NCBI GenBank assembly: GCA_015057705.1
Contig: SVDU01000002.1
Coordinates: 238,075 to 302,074, forward strand
Source of the DNA: Paenibacillaceae bacterium
Lineage (GTDB): Bacteria > Bacillota > Clostridia > Lachnospirales > Lachnospiraceae
Length of the DNA: 64,000 bases
Direction: 5' to 3'
This document shows, piece after piece, positions 1-10,837 of this stretch (the stretch's first letter is position 1; each line of letters begins with the position of its first letter). A program made the translations under genes and the position numbers. The notes beneath the pieces are model-generated. The model was not told the DNA's origin. It ran no database searches and was given only the letters and a program-made list of their open reading frames with translations.

Positions 1-449
1 CCGCCAGCCAACGGAACTGGGAAGTACATCCAGAATCTGGAAAGCTTTGGCATACTGGTATAAAATCCTTTTGATCCAATACCATGAGCATATTTCCAGC
101 CTACAGTCAGCATAATAAATGCAAGTGCGAGAATGGATACATCTGCCAGAATGTCAAGAACCTTGATCAGATTTTTTGGCAGATAAGAATCCAGTGCAGT
201 CATACGGATATGAGAACCTCTCCGAATGGCAAGAGCTGCAGATAATACCGCCATGTAGCACATAAAGGTTAAAACCACTTCTTCGCTCCACGCTGGATCG
301 GGGATAAAGGAGATATATCTTCCAGCCACCGACATGGTGGTTATTAAAACATCTCCGATCAAAAGTATCTTACATATAAACAAAACAATCTTATAAACAA
401 TATCATAAGCCGGTTTTATCTTGTCAATTGTTTTGAAAATTTCTGGCAT
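1..449 (-). CDS. TRAP transporter small permease (DctQ-like), truncated by the window edge
   Basis: Reverse-strand reading from ATG at 449 gives MPEIFKTIDKIKPAYDIVYKIVLFICKILLIGDVLITTMSVAGRYIS...WSEEVVLTFMCYMAVLSAALAIRRGSHIRM, typical DctQ; sits directly downstream of a DctP gene. Confidence 0.85.
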   Translation of the reverse strand, partial: MPEIFKTIDKIKPAYDIVYKIVLFICKILLIGDVLITTMSVAGRYISFIPDPAWSEEVVLTFMCYMAVLSAALAIRRGSHIRMTALDSYLPKNLIKVLDILADVSILALAFIMLTVGWKYAHGIGSKGFYTSMPKLSRFWMYFPVPLAG

Positions 450-515
450 AGAGAACCCCTTTCTAATAGTGAGGGCACAGAAAGCTGATTTCTGCGCCCC
501 ACTTGTCAACACTGA

Positions 516-1619
516 TTATTTCATATCAAGAATCTTCTGATATAAATCTGCATTATCCTTTGTGTTTTCAGCAATTACGTCCTTGCAGGCTTCCTGCCAA
601 GGTGTAATGTCTTTCACTTCAACTACATTCACACCAGCAGCTTTTAAACCATCTAATACTTCTTTCTCATTATCCTGAGAAAGTTTCTGGTTGTATTCAG
701 AAGCATACTTGGCAGCCTCAGTCATGGCTTTCTGCTGATTCTCAGTTAATTTATCCCATGAAGCATCTGTGATAATAACCTGAATGGCACCAAGTGTATG
801 TCCGTCAAGAATTAAATTTGGAGCAACTTCCTGGAATGCATTTCCTTTATAGTTGGCAATTGGCTGTTCAGCAGCATCAACCACACCGGTCTGAAGAGCG
901 GAATAAAGTTCATTCATGCTTACTACGGTTGCATTTGCACCTAAAGCACTTACCATACCTGTCATAACAGGGTCACTGGAAACACGAATTTTTAAACCTT
1001 TAACATCATCAATGCTGTTAATTGGTTTCTTTGAGAAGAAATGACGGAAGCCCTCTTCACCATAGAATAAACCTCTTACGCCTAATCCAATATCATGGGG
1101 CTCCATTAAAAACTCTGGAGCAAGATCACTTTTTACGAATTTCCAGTAATGATCACGACCTGCAAATGTGTAAGGAATGGATAACAGTTTTGATTTATTT
1201 GCACCATAGCTGGTAAGAGCGAACGCAGAGATACGTGACATATCAATGGTTCCGCCGCCGCCAAGCATGTTATCAAGAACATCATTTTCTGCTCCCAGTA
1301 CACCGCTTGCCTGTAAATCAATTTTAATAGATCCGCCTGACAATTCTTCAACCTTTTCTTTAAAAGCCTGATCAGTTTTACCTACGATTGTGTCTAACGG
1401 ATTCACTTCTGCATATACAAGTGTAACCTGTGGATCTGTGGAAGAAGCTTCTTTGGATTCTCCCCCCTTGGTTGTCTCTCCTGCTGCTGCAGTTGTTGTA
1501 GCTGCTGCTGCAGTGGTTGTCTCAGTCGCGGTATTATTCTTTGCAGTACCGCCGCATGCTGTTAATGATAAGGCTGCAATTGCAGCTAACATCAGAGCAC
1601 TCAGTCCTCTTTTTTTCAT
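516..1619 (-). CDS. TRAP transporter solute-binding lipoprotein (DctP family)
   Basis: Lipobox LSLTACGG, Thr/Ala linker, DctP body (GLKIRVSSDPVMTGMVSALGANATVVSMNELYSALQTGVVDAAEQP); start MKKRGL with upstream AGGAGG rather than the longer ORF start. Confidence 0.93.
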   Translation of the reverse strand: MKKRGLSALMLAAIAALSLTACGGTAKNNTATETTTAAAATTTAAAGETTKGGESKEASSTDPQVTLVYAEVNPLDTIVGKTDQAFKEKVEELSGGSIKIDLQASGVLGAENDVLDNMLGGGGTIDMSRISAFALTSYGANKSKLLSIPYTFAGRDHYWKFVKSDLAPEFLMEPHDIGLGVRGLFYGEEGFRHFFSKKPINSIDDVKGLKIRVSSDPVMTGMVSALGANATVVSMNELYSALQTGVVDAAEQPIANYKGNAFQEVAPNLILDGHTLGAIQVIITDASWDKLTENQQKAMTEAAKYASEYNQKLSQDNEKEVLDGLKAAGVNVVEVKDITPWQEACKDVIAENTKDNADLYQKILDMK

Positions 1620-1840
1620 GATATAACCCCTCCTTATAATTTCCTTGCCTGTAGAAAACCTTATTATTTCCTTATGGTTCCCCAGCGAAATAATTCTATC
1701 ACACAAAAAGTGATAAAACCACGGTAAATATTTGCGAATCCTAGTATTATTTTAACATCTTATTTGCATTCTATCCCTGTTTCTTTATTAAACATTAACA
1801 TTGTTTCTGGTTTTTTTTATTCCAGTTTGACATTTCATAT

Positions 1841-1873
1841 AAAAAAAGACCCGTACATCGTGCACGGATCTTT
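1841..1873 (-). terminator. Rho-independent terminator after argH
   Basis: GATCCGTGCACGATGTACGGGTC hairpin followed by T7 on the minus strand. Confidence 0.75.
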
Positions 1874-1889
1874 CTAACTGCTCTGTTTT

Positions 1890-3263
1890 TTATTCTTCTA
1901 TTTTCTTTTTGTATATTTCAATTACCTTTTTCATTGCCTCCTGGCCTGGAGCTCCGATGGTCATTCTTTTTTCCACACAGGTCTTTAAACTGATCGCATC
2001 GTAAATATCTTCTTCAAAAACAGGGCTGATAGCTTTGTATTCTTCCAGAGTCATATCATCCAGAGCGATTCCTTTCTCTATGCAGAAAAGGACCAGCTGT
2101 CCCACGATTCCATGGGCATCACGGAAAGGAACTCCGTGGTTTACCAGATAATCTGCGGCATCGGTAGCGTTGGTAAAACCATTTTTTGCACTGACCTCCA
2201 TCACATCCTTGCGGAAGGACATGGAGGAAATCATTCCTGTAAAAAGAGCCAGACAGCCTTTTACTGTATCAATAGCATCAAAAGTCAGTTCCTTATCCTC
2301 CTGCATATCCTTATTATAAGCAAGAGGAATTCCCTTCATGGTCGTCAGAATGGAAATAAGTGCTCCATAAACCCGTCCTGTCTTTCCTCTGATCAGCTCT
2401 GCAATATCCGGATTCTTTTTCTGAGGCATAATGCTGCTTCCCGTACTGTAGGAATCATCAATTTCAACAAAACGGTACTCATTGGTATTCCATATAATAA
2501 TTTCCTCACAGAACCTGCTTAAATGCATGGAGATGGTTGATAAAGCACTTAAAAGTTCAATTAAGTAATCTCTGTCTGCAACTGAGTCCATGCTGTTTAA
2601 GGTAGGTCCATCAAAGCCAAGAAGCTCTGCGGTGTATTCACGGTCCAGGGGATAGGTGGTTCCTGCCAAAGCTCCGGATCCCAGCGGACAGTAGTTCATT
2701 CTCTTTCTGATATCCAAAAGGCGGGAATAGTCCCGGTCAAACATCTCAAAATAAGCACCTGCATGATGAGCCAGGGTAATTGGCTGGGCTTTCTGCAAAT
2801 GGGTAAATCCAGGCATATAGGTATCCAGATTTTTCTCCATTAAAGCCAGAAGTTCCGTTAAAAGCCCCTTTACAAGAGCGGTAAGTTCATCGATTTCATC
2901 TCTGGTGTACAGTTTCATATCCAGAGCCACCTGATCATTTCTGCTTCTTCCCGTATGGAGACGCTTTCCTGCTTCTCCGATCCGTTCCGTTAAATTGGCT
3001 TCCACAAAAGAGTGGATATCTTCATGCTCCGCCGTGATTGTAAGGGCTCCGCTTTCTAAATCGGCACAGATTCCTTTCAGACCATCGATAATTTTATCCC
3101 GGTCCTCTTCACTGATGATTCCCTGTTTTGCCAGCATTGTAACGTGGGCAATGCTTCCCTCAATGTCCTGATGATAAAACTTCTGGTCAAAAGACAGGGA
3201 TGCGTTAAAATTGTGAACCAGCTGATTGGTTTCCTTGGTGAAGCGACCGCCCCATAATTTCAT
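1890..3263 (-). CDS. argH: Argininosuccinate lyase
   Basis: [13 protein letters not shown] start and [26 protein letters not shown] signature. Confidence 0.97.
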   Translation of the reverse strand: MKLWGGRFTKETNQLVHNFNASLSFDQKFYHQDIEGSIAHVTMLAKQGIISEEDRDKIIDGLKGICADLESGALTITAEHEDIHSFVEANLTERIGEAGKRLHTGRSRNDQVALDMKLYTRDEIDELTALVKGLLTELLALMEKNLDTYMPGFTHLQKAQPITLAHHAGAYFEMFDRDYSRLLDIRKRMNYCPLGSGALAGTTYPLDREYTAELLGFDGPTLNSMDSVADRDYLIELLSALSTISMHLSRFCEEIIIWNTNEYRFVEIDDSYSTGSSIMPQKKNPDIAELIRGKTGRVYGALISILTTMKGIPLAYNKDMQEDKELTFDAIDTVKGCLALFTGMISSMSFRKDVMEVSAKNGFTNATDAADYLVNHGVPFRDAHGIVGQLVLFCIEKGIALDDMTLEEYKAISPVFEEDIYDAISLKTCVEKRMTIGAPGQEAMKKVIEIYKKKIEE

Positions 3264-3282
3264 AATTAGTTCTCCTCTTTCC

Positions 3283-6153
3283 TTAGTTAGTTGTATGAGT
3301 CCGCATGGGTTTGCGTTTTTTGTTCTTTCCTGCTGCCAGGCCTGTCAGCACCAGAAGTATCAGGATACTTCCTCCAGTAATCATTCCTCCGGCTTTTAAG
3401 CCCTCCGGCATATATTCAAGGGAAACTTCATGAGTTCCTGCAGTCATATGAACGCTTAAAAACGTATCAAAGATTTTATAAGGTTCTGCTTCCTTCCCGT
3501 CGATCTTTACAGTCCAGCCTTTGTCAAAAGGAATACTGAGATACAAAAGTCCTGCCTTATCAGCATTAACGGTTCCCTTAATCTGGGTATCGGTCCACTT
3601 TGTAAGCTTAAGCGGATTCTTATTTAATACCTGATAAGCAGATTCCAGACCCTCTGGAAGAAAACGGTAAGCACTTGCTATTAGATCCTGATCATTGTCA
3701 TCATTTCGAAGTGTAACCTCTTCCCCTGATTTTAAATAGCCAAGTTCCAGTAAGTATCCACGGCTTACATTATCAAAGTTTTTTGTCTTCTCTCCCATAA
3801 GTGCAGCAACTTTTTCAACCTTCTTATTGCTGACAAAAACATAATAATCGCCATCTGTATCAGGTGTAAATGTAAAGCTCTTTCCCTTCACTTCACTGGG
3901 TACTTCAAAAAGCACCGGACTTGCACCCAATACCACCGATAAATCATTCTGAACCTCAGCCGGATTGGTCAGCTCCAGCTGCCAGTTATTCTCCACATCA
4001 TAAGGTAGCATAAACCCTAATGAGAGTGCATAATTATTCTTCCACAGCTGCATCTCATCCTGAACCGAAACAAGAGAGGATACTTCATTTTCTCCCACCT
4101 CTTCTGAGTACAGAGCGTATTTTACGCCAAAAAGTGCATCTACCAAAGGAGTGCTTCCTGTAATGCTATAGGCATTGGTTGAACTTTCGCATCCAAGCTT
4201 TTTAAAAAATTTAGACAGATCCGCATTGGCAGTGGACGAAAACAGAGAAACAGATGGAAAATTCATCCATGCACCGTCGTTCTTGGTTTTTCTTGTCACC
4301 TTTTCCACTCTGTAAAAATCCGGGTTAGGCAGCAGACTTTCTGTTAAGTCAATGGAGGCCTTATTATCTTTTACATAGCTTGTACGGCTTGTAGTTGTAA
4401 CACTTGTAACCGTAGTATTGACTGCTGCCTCTAACGCTACCACTCCAAGAGCCAGCAAAACAAGCACATTCCGGTTGATTCCTCTCTGATAAAGGCTGAT
4501 CAGTCCTGTATAAACTGCCAGAAAAATGATGGCAACATAGAAGATAGAAAAATGGAAGGCATCGTCTGTAATCAGTTTCTGAGCCATAATCACAAAGATT
4601 ACAGTGGCAAAAAAAGCTGTCACTACATGTTTCCATGGTATCTCATGTAAATAGATATAAGCGTGATATCCTGCTGTCAGCAGGAGGAAAATATAAATAA
4701 AGGACTGTCTGCAGGGAAGGCTGTTTGGATAGTGGAATCCATGCCAGATAAAATTAAATACATTAATGGAGAAGCTGGCATAAAAAAACAATAAAAGGGA
4801 ACACATGACAATCTTATCCCTCTGCCGGATCTTCCTGCATCCAAGATACAAAAGGAAAAATATAAGAATTGCCACGCCGCAGTAAATATTCGGCCAGTGA
4901 TCCAGTCCGATTTCTGTTTCCACTGCAGGCAAATGTCTTGCTATCATATCAAAGATGGAAAAATAGGAGCTGAATGTCTGAGGAAAGTTAATATCTCCAG
5001 AGGCTGTCATTTTCATGGCATAGATTTCAGGCAGCAGTACTACTGCAGCCAATCCACCTGCAATAAGAGAATACACTGCAAAATGAATCCCGTTTATCAG
5101 AACCTCTTTCCATGTTTTTCTTCCTTCCAGAATCAGAAGTGCCAGGAAATAGAAGACCATAAAAATACATATCATAATCGATATGTAATAATTGGATAAA
5201 ATTGATAACCCAAGTGTAATGCAGTAAAGAATGCATTTCTTTTCCTGAACCAGCTTTTCTAATCCAAGCATAATAAGCGGGAACAAAAGAATACAGTCCA
5301 GCCACATAATATTCCAGCTATACGCTGCCATATACCCGGATAATGCATAAAAAATCCCAAAGAAAGCGATTCCAAAATCAACTGTTTTAAAATGTCTGCG
5401 CAGATACCATGAAAAAGAAAGACCACTTAATCCAATCTTTACCACAATCATATAAGTCATGAATTCAATGATAAAGTTTTTCGGGCAGAGTGCGATCAGC
5501 CAGTTTAAGGGGCTTGCCAGATAATAGGAATAAAGAGCTGCAAAATTAACTCCCATACCAATATCCCAGCTGTATAACAGGCTGCCTCCATGAGTCAGCT
5601 TATACTGAAACTCAGAGAAAAAAGGCGCATACTGATGATACATATCCGTTCTTAAAAAGCTTTCTTCTCCAAAGGGAAAGATCCCTCTCTGGGCAAAGAT
5701 AATAATCATAATAATCACAGGCACGAAAAAGGCGGCAATCAGACCATCAGAGTCCTTTACCAGACTTCCGCTTCTATGCTCTTTTTTCCGAAAGGAGCGG
5801 AAAACCTCCTGGTGTTCTTCTTCAAATGGTTCTTCTTCCCCGATTTCTTCCTCTCCGTCTTCCTCTGTAATTACATATTCGTCAACGGGATCACATTCAC
5901 TGTCTTCATTGGAATCATCAAAATCATAAAGTTCTTCCATACCTTCTACCGGAACCTCCAGCCTTATGACTGGCATGGATTCATAATCCGGTTGTTCTTC
6001 TCCCTCGTCCCCCAAAAAACCTGTATTCTGTCTGTCATCCGTTTTTTTCCCTTCCCGGATGTCTGGTGTTTTATCTTTTTTTTCATCTGATGTCATCTTT
6101 AGAATATCCTCTAATTCCTTTGAAATCTTTTCAATATCGTCATCGCGTTCCAT
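3283..6153 (-). CDS. YfhO family multi-spanning membrane protein with acidic N-terminal extension
   Basis: Multiple TM helices, YfhO-like motifs ([38 protein letters not shown]), C-terminal beta-rich domain. Confidence 0.85.
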   Translation of the reverse strand: MERDDDIEKISKELEDILKMTSDEKKDKTPDIREGKKTDDRQNTGFLGDEGEEQPDYESMPVIRLEVPVEGMEELYDFDDSNEDSECDPVDEYVITEEDGEEEIGEEEPFEEEHQEVFRSFRKKEHRSGSLVKDSDGLIAAFFVPVIIMIIIFAQRGIFPFGEESFLRTDMYHQYAPFFSEFQYKLTHGGSLLYSWDIGMGVNFAALYSYYLASPLNWLIALCPKNFIIEFMTYMIVVKIGLSGLSFSWYLRRHFKTVDFGIAFFGIFYALSGYMAAYSWNIMWLDCILLFPLIMLGLEKLVQEKKCILYCITLGLSILSNYYISIMICIFMVFYFLALLILEGRKTWKEVLINGIHFAVYSLIAGGLAAVVLLPEIYAMKMTASGDINFPQTFSSYFSIFDMIARHLPAVETEIGLDHWPNIYCGVAILIFFLLYLGCRKIRQRDKIVMCSLLLFFYASFSINVFNFIWHGFHYPNSLPCRQSFIYIFLLLTAGYHAYIYLHEIPWKHVVTAFFATVIFVIMAQKLITDDAFHFSIFYVAIIFLAVYTGLISLYQRGINRNVLVLLALGVVALEAAVNTTVTSVTTTSRTSYVKDNKASIDLTESLLPNPDFYRVEKVTRKTKNDGAWMNFPSVSLFSSTANADLSKFFKKLGCESSTNAYSITGSTPLVDALFGVKYALYSEEVGENEVSSLVSVQDEMQLWKNNYALSLGFMLPYDVENNWQLELTNPAEVQNDLSVVLGASPVLFEVPSEVKGKSFTFTPDTDGDYYVFVSNKKVEKVAALMGEKTKNFDNVSRGYLLELGYLKSGEEVTLRNDDNDQDLIASAYRFLPEGLESAYQVLNKNPLKLTKWTDTQIKGTVNADKAGLLYLSIPFDKGWTVKIDGKEAEPYKIFDTFLSVHMTAGTHEVSLEYMPEGLKAGGMITGGSILILLVLTGLAAGKNKKRKPMRTHTTN

Positions 6154-6158
6154 TTTAC

Positions 6159-6593
6159 TTACCTCTCTTTACAAGGGGGAACCTCACTCTTTCGGAATAT
6201 GAAAAGCTTACTGAATACATAATTAACAATTACAACCACGATGGACACCAGTATTTTGCTTACATATTCATCCATATTGAGCCAGGAAACCATTATCACC
6301 ATAAGAACCATTTCCATGACGCCTGATGCCGCCCTGCATGCAGTAAAGGAAATCATCTCCTTAACCACAAACCCCAGGTGCAGATCATAGCTTTGAAATA
6401 CAAAGATTTTATTAACACCAAATGCAAACAGCACAGAAACCAGCCAGGCTGCTGCAGTACTGATCCGATAGTCGACTCCGGTCTTCACCATTCCAACATA
6501 CACGATCCAGTTGACTACCGTGGTAAGGACACCAAAAACCAAATAGGATATGACCTCCCGGTTCATAACCTTGTCCCATATTTTTTTAATCAT
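6159..6593 (-). CDS. GtrA family protein
   Basis: Four TM segments, YLVFGVLTTVVNWIVYVGMV ... FGVNKIFVFQS; start probably MIKKIWDKVM. Confidence 0.85.
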   Translation of the reverse strand: MIKKIWDKVMNREVISYLVFGVLTTVVNWIVYVGMVKTGVDYRISTAAAWLVSVLFAFGVNKIFVFQSYDLHLGFVVKEMISFTACRAASGVMEMVLMVIMVSWLNMDEYVSKILVSIVVVIVNYVFSKLFIFRKSEVPPCKER

Positions 6594-6661
6594 AATAGCT
6601 GTTCTCCTGTAAAACACATTTCCTCTATTGTATTATAGGCACCGGAAATTGTAAAGGGAAT

Positions 6662-7663
6662 CTAAGGGGACGTTACCAGAAAGTCCTTAGCGCCCTCCGT
6701 GTAGTGAACCTTGCCATCCTCGGTAATAAAAACACCATAAACATCATCCATGGAATTTAGCAGCTCCATTCCCTTTTCCAGTCCCATAGAAAAACAGGTG
6801 GTAGACAATGCATCCCCATCAACTGAAAGCTTTGAAAGAATGGTGACGGAAACCAGTCCGTTCTCATAAGGAAATCCGTCTCTGGGATTTAAAATATGAT
6901 GGTAGTTCACACCATCTTTTTCAAAATGACGCTCATAAACCCCGGAGGATACCACTGACATATCTTCTATATTTAACGTTTCAATGGTCTCATTTCTGTC
7001 TGCATAGGGCTTTTGCAGTCCAATCTTAAAAGGGCTTCCATCTGGTTTCTTCCCCACACAGAGTACATTTCCTCCCAGATTAATCACTGCACTTTTCACT
7101 CCCTGTTCAAGAAGATAATCTTTCATGCGGTCTGCTATATAGCCCTTTGCAATCGCCCCCAAATCAAGGGAAGTATCCGTAGATAAAAAGGTGAGGGTAT
7201 CATCATCAAGCTTTAAACTCTGATAACCTACTTTTTTCACCGCAGCACTGATTTTCTCCGAAGGGGGAATAACGGGATTTGAGGCAGTAAAGTCCCATAA
7301 GGAAGACAAAGGTTCGATGGTAATATCAAAATCACCATTGGATATTTTGGAATAATAAAGCCCCTTGGAAAGCAGGGCAGCCATATCCGGTGACAGCTTC
7401 ACAGATGTTTCCTGTGCAGGTCTGTGATTGATTTTATAAACTTCACTGCTTTCAATGGTTTTACTGAAAATATTTTCATAGGAACGGCACAGATCCAGAC
7501 ATTCCTTTAATATTTTAGGATCATCGTTATCATAAAGGGTAACTGTTACAAATGTATTTAACAAAAATCCAGATTTACTGATTGGCTCTATTTTTCTATG
7601 ACATCCGGTAAGAAGACTGACAGCCAGGCAGACCGCCAAAATCGCTGCTTTTCCTTTTTTCAT
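6662..7663 (-). CDS. apbE: FAD:protein FMN transferase (ApbE family lipoprotein)
   Basis: Lipobox LLTGCH; LDLGAIAKGYIADRM, NLGGNVLCVGKKPDGSPFKIGLQKP, HHILNPRDGFPYENGLVSVTI. Confidence 0.93.
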   Translation of the reverse strand: MKKGKAAILAVCLAVSLLTGCHRKIEPISKSGFLLNTFVTVTLYDNDDPKILKECLDLCRSYENIFSKTIESSEVYKINHRPAQETSVKLSPDMAALLSKGLYYSKISNGDFDITIEPLSSLWDFTASNPVIPPSEKISAAVKKVGYQSLKLDDDTLTFLSTDTSLDLGAIAKGYIADRMKDYLLEQGVKSAVINLGGNVLCVGKKPDGSPFKIGLQKPYADRNETIETLNIEDMSVVSSGVYERHFEKDGVNYHHILNPRDGFPYENGLVSVTILSKLSVDGDALSTTCFSMGLEKGMELLNSMDDVYGVFITEDGKVHYTEGAKDFLVTSP

Positions 7664-8457
7664 TCCTGATCCTCCAATTTATTACCGGCTTCCCTTGCGT
7701 GTTCCACAAACATCCGGCGTACACCTTCAATTTCACCCATTCCTTTCAACCGGCAGATCACATCATAACCATCTGCTTCCAGCCGGCATTTCCACGAATC
7801 ACTATCTGTCCCAGCCATATCATTATGGGCATGATCTCCGCATACAATCATCATGGGCTGAAGAACTGCATGTTTTGACTGTTTCCCGTTTAGTGCTTCT
7901 ATTACATCATCAATGGAGGGTTCTGCTTCTACCGTTCCCACATGATACCTGGTATATCCCTGTTTTTTCAAAATTCCAGCCAGGCGGTTATAGGCCGCAT
8001 TGGCTTCATGTTCGGAACCATGGCCCATAAACACAATCTCCGTACCTTCCGAATCATATTCCTTTGTATCTTCCGTCAGGATCTCAGTCAGTTTTAAATA
8101 ATCCTCCTCAGAAGAAAGAAGGGGCGCACCGATTATCAACTGGTCAAACGAATCTTCCTGTTTTTTTACAGCATTGACAATACAGTCATATTCTTCTCCA
8201 CCCATTACAAGAGTCGGTTGGATCAACACCCGTTTAAAGCCTTCTGCTGCCAGCTTTTCCATGGCTTCTTCTACTCCGTCAATCATAATATTATCCCGTT
8301 TTCTTAATATATCTATAATAATCCGACTGGTAAAAGCCCGTCTTAATTCATAAGTAGGAAATTCAGCTGCTACAGCCTGTTCAATGGCTTCTATGGTCTT
8401 GCTTCTGCTTTCGTTATAACTTGTCCCAAAGCTCACTACTAGTAATGCCTGTTTCAT
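7660..8457 (-). CDS. cbiK: Sirohydrochlorin cobaltochelatase (CbiK-type)
   Basis: MKQALLVVSFGTSYNESRSKTIEAIE ... VFMGHGSEHEANAAYNRL ... QPMMIVCGDHAHNDMAG. Confidence 0.93.
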   Translation of the reverse strand: MKQALLVVSFGTSYNESRSKTIEAIEQAVAAEFPTYELRRAFTSRIIIDILRKRDNIMIDGVEEAMEKLAAEGFKRVLIQPTLVMGGEEYDCIVNAVKKQEDSFDQLIIGAPLLSSEEDYLKLTEILTEDTKEYDSEGTEIVFMGHGSEHEANAAYNRLAGILKKQGYTRYHVGTVEAEPSIDDVIEALNGKQSKHAVLQPMMIVCGDHAHNDMAGTDSDSWKCRLEADGYDVICRLKGMGEIEGVRRMFVEHAREAGNKLEDQE

Positions 8458-8538
8458 CTTTCTGGTCCACACTTTCTAATCATTTTCCTGACTACCATAT
8501 CACAGATGATTTTTGCTGTCAAATTCCTTTTTACGCAC

Positions 8539-8572
8539 CACAGGCGCAGAACCAAACGGTTCTGCGCCTGTG
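8539..8572. repeat. Perfect 15-bp inverted repeat with 4-nt loop, intergenic, no U-tract
   Basis: CACAGGCGCAGAACC-AAAC-GGTTCTGCGCCTGTG read directly. Confidence 0.9.
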
Positions 8573-8605
8573 ATACACATTGCATACATTTTATTGGAGA
8601 TTATC

Positions 8606-9796
8606 TTAAAAATCTACCTCTTTATCATAGTAACAACAGGTTAACAGCTTCTCCATCTCAGCCGGGGTAATTGCCCGTGGGTTGGAGCCGGTGCATGCAT
8701 CACCAACTGCTAACTCAGCTACTGCCGCTAATTTATCATTGAACTCTGCTTCGTCAATGATTCCGCCTTCGTATTCCTTAATACAGGTAGGAATATCCAG
8801 CTCCTTGTTCATAGAACGGACCTCAGCAATTAATGCATCAACCAGTTCTTCATCTGTACTGCCCTCTAAACCAATGAAACGGGCAATCTCACCATAACGC
8901 TTTGCTGCCTCTGCGTTTTTGGCATTAAACTTAATAACTTTCGGAAGATACATCGCATTGGCACAGCCATGCACAATGTGTCCGCCGGAATAAGCAGCTC
9001 CTGTTTTATGAGCCATGGAATGAACGATTCCAAGGAGTGCATTGGAAAATGCCATACCTGCAAGACACTGTGCATTATGCATACGGTCACGTGCAGCCAT
9101 ATCTCCGTTATAGGAATCAATTAAATCATTATGTATCATCTTAATCGCATGAAGCGCAAGAGGATCGGTATAATCGCAGTGAAGAGTGGAAACATATGCT
9201 TCCATTGCATGGGTAATTGCATCCATACCGGTATGAGCTGTCAGCTTTTTAGGCATGGTCTCAGCAAGATCCGGGTCAACAATTGCCACATCGGGTGTTA
9301 TATTAAAGTCAGCAAGGGGATACTTGATGCCCTTGTGATAATCGGTAATAACGCTGAATGCCGTAACTTCGGTAGCAGTACCGGAAGTAGAAGGAATGGC
9401 GCAGAACAGTGCTTTTGTTCTTAAAGTCGGGAAATTAAAAGGAATGCACAAATCCTCAAAAGTTGTATCCGGGTATTCATAAAATGCCCACATTGCTTTT
9501 GCCGCATCAATCGGTGATCCGCCGCCGATTGCTACGATCCAGTCCGGTTCGAACTCCCGCATCATCTGGGCACCCTTCATAACGGTTTCAACACTGGGAT
9601 CAGGTTCTACCCCTTCAAACAGTTTTACTTCTAATCCAGCTTCTTTTAAATATGCTTCCACTCTGTCAAGAAAGCCAAAACGCTTCATAGAGCCGCCGCC
9701 TACGACAACAATTGCTTTCTTTCCCTTTAAGTTTTTTATTTCCTCCAGGGAGCCTTTTCCATGATAAAGGTCTCTGGGTAATGTAAATCTAGCCAT
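8606..9796 (-). CDS. Iron-containing (group III) alcohol dehydrogenase
   Basis: GGGSPIDAAKAMW, PSTSGTATEVTAFSVITD, GIVHSMAHKTGAAYSGGHIVHGCANAMYLP. Confidence 0.95.
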   Translation of the reverse strand: MARFTLPRDLYHGKGSLEEIKNLKGKKAIVVVGGGSMKRFGFLDRVEAYLKEAGLEVKLFEGVEPDPSVETVMKGAQMMREFEPDWIVAIGGGSPIDAAKAMWAFYEYPDTTFEDLCIPFNFPTLRTKALFCAIPSTSGTATEVTAFSVITDYHKGIKYPLADFNITPDVAIVDPDLAETMPKKLTAHTGMDAITHAMEAYVSTLHCDYTDPLALHAIKMIHNDLIDSYNGDMAARDRMHNAQCLAGMAFSNALLGIVHSMAHKTGAAYSGGHIVHGCANAMYLPKVIKFNAKNAEAAKRYGEIARFIGLEGSTDEELVDALIAEVRSMNKELDIPTCIKEYEGGIIDEAEFNDKLAAVAELAVGDACTGSNPRAITPAEMEKLLTCCYYDKEVDF

Positions 9797-9876
9797 TGTA
9801 AAACCCTCCTTGTGAAATTCCTGTCGTTTCTATGAGATAATTGTAGTTCAAACAGAGAGGAATTACAAAGGTAAAA

Positions 9877-9912
9877 AAATATATATCAGTATATAAATAC
9901 TGATATATATTT
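9877..9912 (-). terminator. AT-rich hairpin plus U-tract after the LysR gene
   Basis: 16-bp perfect inverted repeat AAATATATATCAGTAT/ATACTGATATATATTT followed by T residues on the minus strand. Confidence 0.6.
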
Positions 9913-9919
9913 AACATTC

Positions 9920-10837
9920 TTATTCTGCCAATTTTTCCTTTACAAAGTTTAACTGTTCAAGAAATTTCTTATCCCAGCTGGTAAGTGAATACCCCTTCCG
10001 GCAAATAAACGAATCCCTGAAACATTTCTTCTTCACGCATAGTTTTTCCACCAGCTGATACTGTTTTAGCAGCTCTTCCGGCATGGGAGATACCCACATA
10101 TAGGTCAATTGATTGTCACACAAAAGCTGAAACTGGCTGCCCCGTTCATATACATAAATTCTCTTTGGGGATTTGGGATATTTCATTCCTGCTCCAATAT
10201 CATCGTTTTTGCTGGAAACAACATCTCCGTGGACAATCTCAATAAAATTCATTAAATCTTCGGCTTCTATCACACTCTTATCTGCAAGAGGATGGGCGTT
10301 AGACATGAGGATCCTTAAAGAATACTCAAAAACAGATTCCATAATCAGACCCTTTGCAGCGGTCTCCCTTGCATAATACTTCTCAGAAGCAACCGGATAC
10401 CGGATGATACCAAGATTGTACTCTCCTGTCTCCACATCCCTGATGGTATCTGTGGAATTGGTCTCCCGAAGCCATACGTTCATCATGGATTCAGCGCCCA
10501 TCTCCTTTATAAAACCGGAAAATGCAGTGCTGATATAACTGGCTCTTGGCATGGATAGAGAAAACTCCACACCGCTTCCATCTCCTGTTTTATACAGATG
10601 TTCCATTTCATCGATCTGAATCAGAACATTTCTGGCATGTTCTAAAAAGATCCTTCCTCTGGCAGTGGGCACAACTCCTTTGGAAGTCCGTTTAAAGATA
10701 GGCGCTCCAAGGCCTTCTTCCAAAGTCTTGATCGCCTTGCTGAGATTGGGCTGATCCATGTATAAATTGGCTGCTGCCTGTGTAATGGAACCGGTCTTTT
10801 CCACTTCAACCGCATACTGCAATAGCACGGTATTCAA
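9920..10837 (-). CDS. LysR family transcriptional regulator
   Basis: N-terminal HTH: LLQYAVEVEKTGSITQAAANLYMDQPNLSKAIKTLEEGLGAPIFKRTSKGVVPTARG. Confidence 0.93.
   Translation of the reverse strand: MNTVLLQYAVEVEKTGSITQAAANLYMDQPNLSKAIKTLEEGLGAPIFKRTSKGVVPTARGRIFLEHARNVLIQIDEMEHLYKTGDGSGVEFSLSMPRASYISTAFSGFIKEMGAESMMNVWLRETNSTDTIRDVETGEYNLGIIRYPVASEKYYARETAAKGLIMESVFEYSLRILMSNAHPLADKSVIEAEDLMNFIEIVHGDVVSSKNDDIGAGMKYPKSPKRIYVYERGSQFQLLCDNQLTYMWVSPMPEELLKQYQLVEKLCVKKKCFRDSFICRKGYSLTSWDKKFLEQLNFVKEKLAE

Noticed and set aside
1390-1626. ORF of Ala/Val-rich protein antisense to dctP
   Set aside because: Mirror of the Thr/Ala codon repeats of the DctP linker; not an independent gene.
4364-4636. 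Many ORFs antisense to or out of frame with long genes (e.g. 4364-4636, 11446-11721, 15299-15481, 21358-21543, 28146-28370)
   Set aside because: Fully inside well-supported coding genes, no homology-like motifs or ribosome-binding sites; typical shadow ORFs.
8450-8600. Possible cobalamin riboswitch before cbiK
   Set aside because: No B12-box-like or extended conserved leader could be read; only the 15-bp hairpin is present.
9877-9912. AT-rich palindrome considered as LysR/Rex operator for the ADH
   Set aside because: A T-run follows directly on the minus strand after the LysR stop, so terminator is the simpler reading; no good Rex motif seen.
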